A stretch of DNA of 32,074 nt from the NCBI GenBank assembly GCA_039583695.1, contig JAVKSL010000027.1, positions 1 through 32,074 of the forward strand, in the 5' to 3' direction. This document shows positions 15,105-23,080 of this stretch, piece by piece. Each line of letters starts with the position of its first letter. The stretch's first letter is position 1. The translations under genes and the position numbers were made by a program. This DNA is from JAVKSL01 sp039583695 (GTDB lineage: Bacteria; Actinomycetota; Acidimicrobiia; Acidimicrobiales; JAJPHD01). The notes beneath the pieces are model-generated. The model searched no databases and was not told where the DNA came from. It saw nothing but the letters and a program-made list of their open reading frames with translations.

Positions 15105-17524
15105 CAGTCGCACGCCTCACAGGTCTCGGGATTCTCCAGCGAACAGGCCACCGCGGGCGCATCCTCGCCAGCAGTCGAGCTGCCCAAACCGACGGGCAGC
15201 CTGGGCTCGCCCCCCGGGCCACCTCCCCCCCCGGAGGCCCCGGAGGTACCCGCGATCCGCGTTGCCGGCCGTGACCGCAGGTAGTAGGTGGTCTTTACCC
15301 CGGACTTCCACGCGTGCAGGTACATCGACGAAAGCCGCCCTATTGTGGGCGAGGCGACGAACAGGTTCAACGACTGGCTCTGGTCGACGAAGGGGCCCCG
15401 CCCCGCAGCCAGGTCGATGAGCGAGCGCATCGGCAGCTCCCATGCCGTTCGGTACACCGACTTGAGCTGGTCAGGGAGCCCGGCCAGCTTGGCGACCGAT
15501 CCATCGGAGCGCTTGAGCGCCGCGCGGGTCTCCTCGCTCCAGCATCCCCGGCGCTGCAGCTCGCGCACCAGGTAGGTGTTCACCTGGAGGAACTCGCCGG
15601 ACAGCGTCTCGCGCTTGAACAGGTTGGACACCTGCGGCTCGATGCACTCGTAGCACCCGGCGATCGAGGCGATGGTGGCGGTGGGGGCTATGGCGATCAG
15701 CAGCGAGTTGCGCAGGCCGTGGCGGGCGATGCGCTCCCGCAAGGGAACCCACCGGGACGGATCACTGGGCGGCACTCCCCACAAGTCGAAGGCGAGCCGG
15801 CCCTCCGAAGCGTGGGTCTCGTGGAATGCCTCGTGGCGCCCGTGCACCTCGGCCAGCTCGCTCGACGCCCACAGGGCGTGAAAGTAGGTCTCCTCGGCGA
15901 TCCGCCGGGACAGCTCGGCCGCCGCATCGCTGTCGAAGGCCAAGCCCAGCTGGAAGAACACATCAGCCAGGCCCATGACCCCCAACCCCACCGGCCGCCA
16001 CCGGTTGTTGGAGGCCGCGGTCCGGGGCGTCGGGTAGTAGTTGCGGTCGATCACCCGGTCCAAGAAGGGCACGGCGGTCCGGACTATCTGGCCCAACCGC
16101 TCGAAGTCGAACGCGCCGTCGTGAACCAGCTTTGCCAGGTTCACCGAGCCCAGGTTGCACACCGCGGTCTCTGAGTCCGAGTTGACCTCCAGGATCTCGG
16201 TGCACAGGTTGGACAGGTGCACCACGTTCGACGGGCGCAGCGCCTGGTTGCAGGTCCGGTTGGCGGTGTCCTTGAAGGTGACCCACCCGTTGCCGGTCTC
16301 GGCGAGGGTGCGCATCATCCGGCTGAACAGCTGGCGGGCCGGGATCTGGCGCTCGTAGAGCCCGTCGCTCTCCGCCTGGCGGTAAGCCTCCTCGAATGCC
16401 TCCCCGTGCAGGTCGCACAGATGCGGCACCACCTTGGGGTCGAACAGGCTCCACATCCAGTCGTTTTCCACCCGGGCCATGAACTCATCCGGCACCCAGT
16501 TGGCAATGTTGACGTGGCGGACCCTTCGCGAGTCGTCGCCGGTGCTGTCCCGTAGCTCCAAGAACTCCTCGATGTCGGCGTGCCAGGTCTCCAGGTACAC
16601 ACACGCCGCGCCCTTTCGCCTCCCGCCCTGGTTGACCGCGGCCACCGATGAGTCCAGGGTCTTGAGCCACGGGACGATGCCGTTGGACAGCCCGTTGGTG
16701 CCCCGGATCAGCGACCCCCGGGACCGCACCCGGGAGAACGCCACTCCTATTCCCCCGGCATGCTTGGACAGCCGGGCGATGTCGGCGTAGGTGTCGTAGA
16801 TGGCGTCCAGCTCGTCGGCTGGCGAGTCGAGCAGGTAGCACGAGCTCATCTGCTCATGGGTGGTGCCCGAGTTGAACAGCGTCGGGCTGGAGGGCAGGTA
16901 CTCGAGCGACGACATCAGCTCGTACAGCGCCCGGGCGTCGCGCACGCTCTCCGCCAGGCCGCACGCCACCCGCAGCCAGAAATACTGGGGGGTCTCGATG
17001 ACCAGGCGGCTCTCGGGATGGCGCAGCAGGTAGCGGTCGTACACGGTGCGCAGCCCGAAGAACTCGAAGCCCTCGCTGCGCTCGGGGGCGATGGCGTCGT
17101 TCAGCTTGCGGGCATGTGAAGCGACGAACGAAGCCGTGCGGCCCCCCACCACCCCCAGGCGCTGCGCCGCGGCGACCGACTGGGAGAACGAGTGGATGTC
17201 CTGGTTGGCCACCTCCTTGTCGATGACCGTGGACAGTAGCCGGGCCGCCAGGCGGGAGTAGCTGGGCTCCTCGGAGATGAGCGCCGCGGCGGTCCGGATG
17301 GACAGGGCGTCCAGCTCGCCGGTCGTGACGCCGTCGCACAGCCCGCTGATCGTACGCAGGGCCACCCGCATCGGGTCCACCCCCTCCAGGCCCTTGGCGC
17401 AACGGGCAACGGCCCGCACGATCTTGTTGACATCGACCCCCTCGAGGCCGCCGTTGCGCTTGCGCACCCGCATGGGGCTGGCGTCGGCTTGGAGGGATGG
17501 TGCGTAGGTGTCCACTGCTGTCAT
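15104..17524 (-). CDS. nrdA: Ribonucleoside-diphosphate reductase alpha subunit, class Ia
   Basis: The catalytic subunit reducing NDPs to dNDPs, 806 residues. An N-terminal ATP-cone (about 17-110, from MRVRKRNGGLEGVDVNKIVRAV) gives dATP/ATP activity control. The ten-stranded barrel has the substrate Cys in THEQMSSCYL, the radical Cys/Glu pair in SNLCTEI and the partner Cys in AVCNLGSVNL. The C-terminus ends ETCEACD, the CxxC pair that shuttles reducing power, after a Gly/Pro-rich linker. ATG 17524 is chosen because it lies seven bases after the -10 box of a clear promoter; an upstream reading from 17611 would run through that promoter. It is translationally coupled to nrdB (TGATG). Confidence 0.95.
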   Translation of the reverse strand: MTAVDTYAPSLQADASPMRVRKRNGGLEGVDVNKIVRAVARCAKGLEGVDPMRVALRTISGLCDGVTTGELDALSIRTAAALISEEPSYSRLAARLLSTVIDKEVANQDIHSFSQSVAAAQRLGVVGGRTASFVASHARKLNDAIAPERSEGFEFFGLRTVYDRYLLRHPESRLVIETPQYFWLRVACGLAESVRDARALYELMSSLEYLPSSPTLFNSGTTHEQMSSCYLLDSPADELDAIYDTYADIARLSKHAGGIGVAFSRVRSRGSLIRGTNGLSNGIVPWLKTLDSSVAAVNQGGRRKGAACVYLETWHADIEEFLELRDSTGDDSRRVRHVNIANWVPDEFMARVENDWMWSLFDPKVVPHLCDLHGEAFEEAYRQAESDGLYERQIPARQLFSRMMRTLAETGNGWVTFKDTANRTCNQALRPSNVVHLSNLCTEILEVNSDSETAVCNLGSVNLAKLVHDGAFDFERLGQIVRTAVPFLDRVIDRNYYPTPRTAASNNRWRPVGLGVMGLADVFFQLGLAFDSDAAAELSRRIAEETYFHALWASSELAEVHGRHEAFHETHASEGRLAFDLWGVPPSDPSRWVPLRERIARHGLRNSLLIAIAPTATIASIAGCYECIEPQVSNLFKRETLSGEFLQVNTYLVRELQRRGCWSEETRAALKRSDGSVAKLAGLPDQLKSVYRTAWELPMRSLIDLAAGRGPFVDQSQSLNLFVASPTIGRLSSMYLHAWKSGVKTTYYLRSRPATRIAGTSGASGGGGGPGGEPRLPVGLGSSTAGEDAPAVACSLENPETCEACD

Positions 17525-17527
17525 GGT

Positions 17528-17560
17528 TGTAATTACACCAGTGCCGGACCGAGATGTCAA
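17528..17560 (-). promoter_or_regulatory. nrdA promoter with palindrome at the -10
   Basis: TTGACA (17560-17555), a 17-bp spacer and TGTAAT (17537-17532) make a near-perfect housekeeping promoter, with the start codon at about +1. The -10 sits inside the 10-bp palindrome TGTAATTACA (17537-17528). A repressor site is possible. It does not match the 16-bp NrdR box pattern well, and only one copy is present. Confidence 0.8.
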
Positions 17561-17626
17561 GCCAGCGCTTTGGAAAAATTGAGATCGCATCGCCGCCTGT
17601 CCTGTGCCCACCTGCCACCAGCGGCT

Positions 17627-18670
17627 TCAGAGGATGGCGATGCGCCCCGTTCCAATCCCGCTCACCTGGCCGATGATTGCGGCTTCGTGATCGTCGTCGC
17701 ACAGAGCGGCCACGGCGGCCTTGGCGGCGACTGGCTCGGCCCCGAACAACAGGCCGCCGGAGGTCTGGGCGTCCGCAAGCAGGGTCAGGGTGACCTCGTC
17801 GACGGGTTCGTGGACATCGAGGCTGTCTCGCACCCATTGCAAATTTCTGAGAGTCCCCCCAGGCACACAGCCCTGCGCGGCGAGGGCGGCCACCTCGGGC
17901 AGGAGTGGGACCGATCCGGCCTCGATGGCCGCGTCCACACCCGACGCCTGGCACATCTTGGCGAGGTGGCCGAGCAGGCCGAACCCGGTCACGTCCGTCG
18001 CCCCCGTCGCCCCTGCCTGGAGCGCCGCTGCCGACGCTGCAGCGTTGGTGAGCATCATCGAGGCCACGCCCGCTTCCAGGCCGGCGCCGGTCCCGAGCCC
18101 CCGCTTGAGGGCGGTGCAGGCGATCCCGGTCCCGATGGCCTTGGTGAGGACCAGGGAGTCGCCGGGGCGCAGGCCCGCGTTGGTGAGGATTCGGGCCGGG
18201 TCGACCTCCCCGATGACCGCCTGGCCGTACTTGGGCACCGGGTCGTCCACGCTGTGACCGCCGACCACCACCCAGCCCCCGGCGGCCGCGGCCGCGGCTC
18301 CTCCCTCCAGCACCTCCACCAGGATGTCCCCGCTCAGCTCGGTGCGAGGCCAGGCCACGATGCCGAGGGCGAACAGGGGCCTCCCGCCCATCGCCCAGAT
18401 GTCGCTGGCGGCGTTCACCGCGGCGATCCAGCCCCAGGTGCGGGCATCGTCCACCAGCGGGGTGAAGAAGTCGATGCTCGCCACTAGCGCCCGGGTGGGC
18501 GTGATCCTCCAGACCGCGGCGTCGTCCCCGGTATCGGTGCCGACCAGCAGGTCGGGGTGACTCTGGGGCGTCAGCTGGGTGAGCACTGCGGCCAGCTCGC
18601 CGGGTCCCAGCTTGCAGGCGCAACCTGCCCCAGGGCTGAACTCGGTGAGTCGCTTGGCTTGGTTGGTCAT
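17627..18670 (-). CDS. selD: Selenide, water dikinase
   Basis: Makes selenophosphate from selenide and ATP, the selenium donor for selenocysteine or 2-selenouridine in tRNA. The 347-residue protein has the N-terminal Cys17-Ala-Cys-Lys20 (GAGCACKLG), matching essential Cys17 and Lys20 of E. coli SelD. Cys17 is encoded by TGC, so it is the cysteine and not the selenocysteine form. GTDTGDDAAVW, DFFTPLVDD, AVNAASDIWAMGGRP and VVGGHSVDD are the ATP-binding AIRS motifs. ATG 18670 is seven bases after TACGTT (18683-18678), suggesting a leaderless transcript. No selA, selB or tRNA-Sec is in the window, so the use of selenium here is unknown. Confidence 0.95.
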   Translation of the reverse strand: MTNQAKRLTEFSPGAGCACKLGPGELAAVLTQLTPQSHPDLLVGTDTGDDAAVWRITPTRALVASIDFFTPLVDDARTWGWIAAVNAASDIWAMGGRPLFALGIVAWPRTELSGDILVEVLEGGAAAAAAGGWVVVGGHSVDDPVPKYGQAVIGEVDPARILTNAGLRPGDSLVLTKAIGTGIACTALKRGLGTGAGLEAGVASMMLTNAAASAAALQAGATGATDVTGFGLLGHLAKMCQASGVDAAIEAGSVPLLPEVAALAAQGCVPGGTLRNLQWVRDSLDVHEPVDEVTLTLLADAQTSGGLLFGAEPVAAKAAVAALCDDDHEAAIIGQVSGIGTGRIAIL

Positions 18671-18769
18671 GTCGCCCAACGTAGCAAGGCTTTTGTATGT
18701 TTGGCGGATGCTACGCAAGGGGCCCCGGACCCTGGCCTGTGCAGCCCGTCCCGGCGCCGATCGTGTTCT

Positions 18770-19486
18770 TCATTTGAAGCGGCGGGCGTCCTCGGTGGCG
18801 TAAGCCACCACTGCGGAGTCGGCCATGGTGGTGGCATCGAGCGCCGCGACCACCTCGGAGAGTCGTTTGGCGGGGATCGCCGCGGTCACTTCGGTGCTGC
18901 GCATCCCGGTGCGAGCCCGCGAGAGGGCGCATCCGGTGCTGGCGATCACCTCGCCCTCCTCCTTGGTCACTGCCACGATGTGGCACTGCGGCTTGCCCTC
19001 GACGCGCAGCCCGGGCATCGCGTCCGAGAGCGTCATCAAGCTGCGGGCATTGAGCCTCACCAGCACCACGTCCGGGTCGAGCGGTGTGTCGGCGAGGGGA
19101 CCATAGGTGATCGCTCCAGGCCTGGTCTTGACCGTTGGTATGGAGGCGAAGTCGGTCTCGGTGACCCAACCGGTTGACACCAGGGCGCACACGTCGGCCC
19201 GACCGGCAGCCTCGGAGAGGCTCAGAAGGCCGTGGGTCAGGCTGCCGACGCTGCAGTTGCCGTGGTCGGCTGGCGCAGTGGAGAACGTGGCTTCGGTACC
19301 CTTCATCCAAAACACGCACCCGGCCGAGACCCGACCAGTCCGCCCGTCTGGCGTGGGCGACGGCATGGGAGCGTCGTACGCCGGCACGCCCTCCGGGGCG
19401 GTCTCGGAGAAGGTGATGGCTATGGGTGGTGCGGTGGGGTGGAGCGCGGCGGTCAGGGACTCGCAAAGCTCCTTCCATGTGCTCAT
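18770..19486 (-). CDS. DUF169 family protein
   Basis: A 238-residue protein of the DUF169 group: the N-terminus MSTWKELCESLTAALHPTAPPIAITF, VSAGCVFWMKG, FSTAPADHGNCSVGSLTHGL and the Pro/Leu-rich middle TRPGAITYGPLADTPLDPDVVLVRLNARSLMTL, then CALSRARTGM. Conserved cysteines (GCVFW, GNCSVG, GCALSR) suggest a metal, cofactor or redox role, but no function is established for the family. It starts in the stop of mscL (ATGA), so the two are translationally coupled, and it lies 99 bases upstream of selD on the same strand. ATG 19486 is the only start that leaves the conserved N-terminus. Confidence 0.82.
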   Translation of the reverse strand: MSTWKELCESLTAALHPTAPPIAITFSETAPEGVPAYDAPMPSPTPDGRTGRVSAGCVFWMKGTEATFSTAPADHGNCSVGSLTHGLLSLSEAAGRADVCALVSTGWVTETDFASIPTVKTRPGAITYGPLADTPLDPDVVLVRLNARSLMTLSDAMPGLRVEGKPQCHIVAVTKEEGEVIASTGCALSRARTGMRSTEVTAAIPAKRLSEVVAALDATTMADSAVVAYATEDARRFK

Positions 19487-19887
19487 GCCAGCGAAGGCTG
19501 CGGTGAGGTGCAGAAAGAGCACCGCTTGGCGGCAGCAGGGATGTTGCTCAGGCACTCCGGACACGTCTTGGAGGCCGGGTCCTGGAACAGGCCCAACCGC
19601 TTGAGCAGGGCGTTGAACGGGAGCACGATCGCGAAGTACACCACCGTGGCGACGATGACGAACGTGATGATCGCGGTGATGAAGTCCCCCCAGGGATACA
19701 GGATCTTGCCCACGTGGAACCCGCTGTTGGCGAAGTCGCCGGTACCGCCTGAGGCCAGCCCGATCGAGGGGGTGATGAAGGCCTTGACGAAGGCAGTCAC
19801 AACTGCCTCGAAGGCCAGCGCCATCACCAGGCCGACAGCGATGGCCACAAGGTTGCCGCGCAGCAAGAAGTCCTTGAATCCCTTCAT
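19483..19887 (-). CDS. mscL: Large-conductance mechanosensitive channel with C-terminal zinc ribbon
   Basis: A pentameric membrane channel that opens on hypo-osmotic shock. 134 residues: the amphipathic N-terminus MKGFKDFLLRGNLVAIAVGLVMALAFEAVVTAF (S1 and TM1), periplasmic loop, then TM2 (DFITAIITFVIVATVVYFAIVLPFNALLKRL). The C-terminal end CPECLSNIPAAAKRCSFC is a Cys4 zinc ribbon in place of the usual charged helical bundle, a form I associate with actinobacterial MscLs. AAGGAGACG before ATG 19887 is a good ribosome site, and an in-frame start at 19926 would add a non-conserved segment. The stop overlaps the DUF169 start. Confidence 0.93.
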   Translation of the reverse strand: MKGFKDFLLRGNLVAIAVGLVMALAFEAVVTAFVKAFITPSIGLASGGTGDFANSGFHVGKILYPWGDFITAIITFVIVATVVYFAIVLPFNALLKRLGLFQDPASKTCPECLSNIPAAAKRCSFCTSPQPSLA

Positions 19888-20345
19888 CTTTCGTCTCCTT
19901 CTTGGTGAGGTTTGACTTTGGCGCAACTCTACGTCCTGGCCCCGATCTCTGGCCTGTCCAGTCGTTCATGTGGCTGGAAGCGGGTACCTGCTGTTCGATC
20001 CACCCTCAACCCCTGTCCCGGGACGAAGTCGTGGAAGGCGAGAGGCGCAGAAGGAGGCGACCGCCAGGGACCCGAAGGGCAAGAATCGCGGCGACCGGCT
20101 CCGGTCGATGGCGCAGACCGTGGGCCATCTCGGCGATGCTGTCAGGGCATCGTCTGGTGGAGCAAACCCCTTCGCTGGGATCGGGCGCGGCGGGGACGCG
20201 ATTGGAACCTCCACATCGCGGGGGCCGTCGGCGGCTACGAAGCCCTGGAAGGTCGCGAGATCCACGACCTGCTTTTCGAGGTCGACCGAGACCTGCTGGA
20301 GGCCTTGACCCGGCCGGCGAGGCTCCATCGTCGGAAGCCCGACTC
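19888..20345. other. Intergenic region without a recognised gene
   Basis: About 460 bases between mscL and the PIN-domain gene. Frames on both strands are open in places because of high GC. The best is a plus-strand stretch near 20215-20340 (VGGYEALEGREIHDLLFEVDRDLLEALT), which looks like real protein but matches nothing I can name and has no clear start. It may be the end of a decayed gene. Confidence 0.4.
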
Positions 20346-20756
20346 TCAGATCGGCCAGACGCGCACGTTTGGGTGCGCTGCCGCCAGTCGGGTGATGTCG
20401 TCAATGTCTCCAGTGGCCACGACCCCGCCTCCGAGGCGGACGACACTGGCCACGACCAACGCGTCCACGGCGTGGGCAGAGTCGAAGCGGCTTCGGGCAA
20501 GGACACGGCCCGCCACCCGAGCTGAACTAACGTCAGGGGCAACCGGTTCTCCCGCGTTCTTGACGACACGGTCGACGGCAACATCCTGGTCGCCGCTTCG
20601 GTAACACTCGGCAAGGACGGGAGTTGGGATCCTGACCACCACGTCCCGCTTGTGGGCCAACTCCAACGCCGCCTGGACGCGTCTCGCTGGGGTCGGGCGG
20701 GACCGGGCCCCGGCCAATGCAAGCACGGCTCCGCTGTCGAGCACCAAGGCGGCCAC
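20346..20756 (-). CDS. PIN-domain toxin (VapC-like ribonuclease)
   Basis: A 136-residue PIN-fold nuclease. Acidic active-site residues are in place: Asp7 in LVLDSGAVLALA, Glu in PTPVLAECYRSG (about 50), and Asp residues in DSAHAVDALVVASVV and ATGDIDDI. VapC toxins cleave specific tRNA or rRNA sites. It starts 26 bases after the ribbon-helix-helix gene, with antitoxin first and toxin second, the usual layout. The start ATG 20756 lies directly before the core. RNA target cannot be read from sequence. Confidence 0.85.
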   Translation of the reverse strand: MAALVLDSGAVLALAGARSRPTPARRVQAALELAHKRDVVVRIPTPVLAECYRSGDQDVAVDRVVKNAGEPVAPDVSSARVAGRVLARSRFDSAHAVDALVVASVVRLGGGVVATGDIDDITRLAAAHPNVRVWPI

Positions 20757-20782
20757 TCAGCCCACCACCGAGGGCCAACTGC

Positions 20783-21028
20783 TCAACCGCTGGGGGCTTG
20801 CTCGGCCCCAAGGTGGGCGTAGACGACCTCCAACTCCTCGACCAGAGATTCGTCGGGGGGCCCAAGCAGCTCTTGCAGCTCGTCCAGGTAGGAGCGCAGC
20901 CGTTCGCGCTCGGCTTGTCGACGGATGGCGTGAGCCACCCAGGCGCTGATACCGCTGGCCCCAGCGCGTTGGCGCGCCTCTTCGGCAAGCTCCTTGTCGA
21001 GGCTGACCGTGATCCGAGCACTTGACAT
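20783..21028 (-). CDS. Ribbon-helix-helix antitoxin partner of the PIN toxin
   Basis: An 81-residue protein beginning MSSARITVSLDKELAEEARQRAGASGISAWVAHAIRRQAERERL, a ribbon-helix-helix DNA-binding domain. A charged C-terminal helix (YLDELQELLGPPDESLVEELEVVYAHLG) follows and should wrap and inhibit the toxin. ATG 21028 is preferred over an in-frame start at 21079 because the conserved strand begins right after it. GGTGGG ahead of the start could serve as a weak ribosome site. The pair should autoregulate by binding its own promoter, as is general for such modules. Confidence 0.82.
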   Translation of the reverse strand: MSSARITVSLDKELAEEARQRAGASGISAWVAHAIRRQAERERLRSYLDELQELLGPPDESLVEELEVVYAHLGAEQAPSG

Positions 21029-21748
21029 CCCACCAGCATTACCAAGTATGCGCCCACGCCTACCCTCAGGCTGGGGCACGGCTCCGCGGTTTCGACCCTG
21101 GGCTGAGGACGCTCCGGCTTTGCCTGGGGCATCGCTCAGAGCCCACGGAACACACCGTAGGCCCCCAGAAGCCTCGGAGGGGGTGAAGAGTGTCCGGCGC
21201 AGGCGCCGAGAAAGGCCGGAGGCGCTCTCTGGGGCCCAGAGGGGCCTTTAGTGGCAGGCCGTTGCCGTCACCACGACAACGCCCGGCTCCGATCCAGTCC
21301 GCTTCTGCTCCTGTTCCGCCTGAACGTCTCGGCGCTGGCCAGCGGACCGCTCGGAGCGGTTCTGGGGGCCACGCGCTGGCTGGTCGCTCAAGCCGAGCCG
21401 GACGCCGAAGGGCCTCAGCGAGGACCCCCGGGTGCGAATAGGGTTGGCTGGCGTGTGGGAGGGGATCGCGGAGGCCGTGGGCGTGGCTGGGTCATGATTA
21501 GGCGCTACGACGTGAGTTCCCTCAAGGAGTTGATGGACGCCTTTCTGAGGGAGGAGGACCCGCAGGCCTCGCTGGCCCAGATGGGCTCGTGCGCGGCAAC
21601 TGGGCCAACGGCATCCAAGCCGGCTCGGATAGCCGAGGGGCACTAGCTCCGGCGCCGCCCCCCTTCGTCAAGGGCACCAGCGGTCGGTCCGGACGCACAA
21701 GGCTTGTGGTGGGCGGGGGAGCGGGCGAGCCCCTGTGGTTGCTGGATC
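21029..21748. other. Decayed region, no confident gene
   Basis: About 720 bases with overlapping spurious-looking frames on both strands. A plus-strand segment near 21496-21585 (MIRRYDVSSLKELMDAFLREEDPQASLAQMG) could be a short helical peptide, but it has no known relatives to my eye. The region joins the ArdC-like, atpD and IS110 relics to form a 2-kb gene graveyard. Confidence 0.4.
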
Positions 21749-22397
21749 TCACCACGACATCGCTCGGCCCCGAGCCACAGACCGCTCCCTGGCGATCTCC
21801 CGAGGCTGTTCGATGGGTTTCTCGACTCGCTTGCGCTGCGCCTCACGAGCCTGGTTCTGAGACCGCTCCTGGCGTCGTTCCTGCCGCTGGTCTTGCGACT
21901 CACCCCAGCCCAGATCCCCCAACATTCCCTTGGACGCCTTGATCGCCCGGTCTGCCGTCTTGCGAACCAGCTCTGGGTCGCCGCCCTCCCAATGAGCGAC
22001 ATACGGCAGGCTGTAGTCGGAGGTGTCGAGGCCTGCCGCCCGCGACCCAGGTAAGCCACCGACTCCGCCTCCACCTCGGCGACCCCGCGGTGGCCAAATC
22101 CGGGCGGCCAAAGCCGGCAGCCAAAGCCTCGTGTCCCAACCGGATGTGTCCGAGCCTCGTGTGCGAGCGTCTTGGCGGCCTGGGCGGGCTTGACGTCGGG
22201 ACGGACCGTGACCGAGCGGTCCGTGTAGCGGGTCCGCCCGTTCACCCCCGGCGGAAACACCCCACGTCCCACCGTGAAGCCGTCAGCGGTAACCAGTCCG
22301 GCCAGGGCCTCCCAAGCGCCCCCGGGGCCTTCCCCGTCAACAGGCGGGGGGCTACCGGGTCGGCCAGAGGCTCACCGTCGGTCTGGGAGACATCTTC
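21749..22397 (-). pseudogene. ArdC/ImmA-IrrE-like metallopeptidase relic, frameshifted
   Basis: On the minus strand from about 22397 the frame reads DVSQTDGEPLADPVAPRL, then LTGKAPGALWEALAGLVTADG, NGRTRYTDRSVTVRPDVKPAQAAKTLAHE and GVAEVEAESVAYL. This matches the C-terminal, zinc-peptidase-like part of ArdC-type antirestriction proteins. Near base 22045 the frame shifts; the continuation RAAGLDTSDYSLPYVAHWEGGDPELVRKTADRAI is in another frame and ends at 21749. The expected HExxH reads HEARTH, one residue too long, so the catalytic motif is damaged. The N-terminal ssDNA-binding domain is missing where the atpD fragment begins. Such proteins are typical of plasmids and conjugative elements. Confidence 0.6.
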
Positions 22398-22495
22398 TCT
22401 AGGCCTAGAGATCCGCGCCGGCCGAAGCTATTGCACTTGTGCACCAAAAAGCGGCACAACCGCGATCGCTTCGGCTTGCGACCTCGGACCAGCCC

Positions 22496-22666
22496 GCGAT
22501 CCAAACGGTGTACGTTCCGGCCGACGACTACACCGACCCGGCGCCATTCACTACCTTCACCCACCTGGACGCCACCACCGAGCTGTCCCGCCAGGTCGCC
22601 GCGCTGGGTATTGACCCAGCCGTCGACCCCCTGGCCTCGACCAGCAACATCCTGGCACCCGAGGCC
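22496..22666 (+). pseudogene. atpD: Fragment of ATP synthase F1 beta subunit gene
   Basis: A stretch of about 55 codons reads IQTVYVPADDYTDPAPFTTF, THLDATTELSRQVAALGIDP and AVDPLASTSNILAPE. This is the nucleotide-site and following region of AtpD (family form [22 protein letters not shown]...). Similarity begins abruptly at about 22496 and ends at about 22666; a full atpD is about 470 codons. There is no start codon or other part of the gene nearby, so this is a detached fragment. It may have been carried here by recombination with the IS110 relic that follows on the same strand. Confidence 0.82.
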
Positions 22667-22741
22667 ATAGTGAACGGGGATCTCGACGACTAGCCCGAGC
22701 AGGCCTTCTTGAACGTGGGTGGGGCCGAGTCCCTCGGGCAA

Positions 22742-22962
22742 AGGCGACCCAGCTTGCCCGCTCGCTGCCCGGTTTTGGCGAGGTCGGCGGTCCCGCCCTG
22801 GTGGCCATCATGGGTGACCCGTCCCGGTTCGCTCGGGGCAAGGACTTCTGCTCTTTTACCGGCCTCGCTCCGAGAGCCTCTGAAACAGGCGCCACCGACC
22901 GCAAGGGCCAGCCCATGTCCAAGGCCGGCCCCGTGGTGTTGCGCACGACCCTGGTGCGTGCA
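22742..22962 (+). pseudogene. IS110-family transposase, internal fragment
   Basis: Reads KATQLARSLPGFGEVGGPAL, VAIMGDPSRFARGKDFCSFTGL, APRASETGATDRKGQPMSKAG and then VVLRTTLVRA. This is the Transposase_20 domain of IS110/IS116/IS902 transposases, which contains the Ser-recombinase-like helix and the conserved SKAGP. The DEDD N-terminal domain and the last part of the C-terminal domain are absent; similarity ends at about 22962. No intact element or flanking ends were found. Confidence 0.82.
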
Positions 22963-23080
22963 CCGTGCCGGCCGATGTGCGAGCACGGCGACGCTCCACG
23001 AAGGCGGGGAAGGCCCCCAAGGTCGTCCTCACAGGACAATCGAAACCAGGCGCTCGAAGCGCAGGCCAACGGCTCCCCCC

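Noticed and set aside
18617..18625. Selenocysteine codon at the SelD active site
   Set aside because: The active-site residue 17 is encoded by TGC, so it is cysteine.
19980..20020. Possible tRNA T-arm (GTTCGATCC)
   Set aside because: Flanking bases do not pair and no acceptor or anticodon stem fits.
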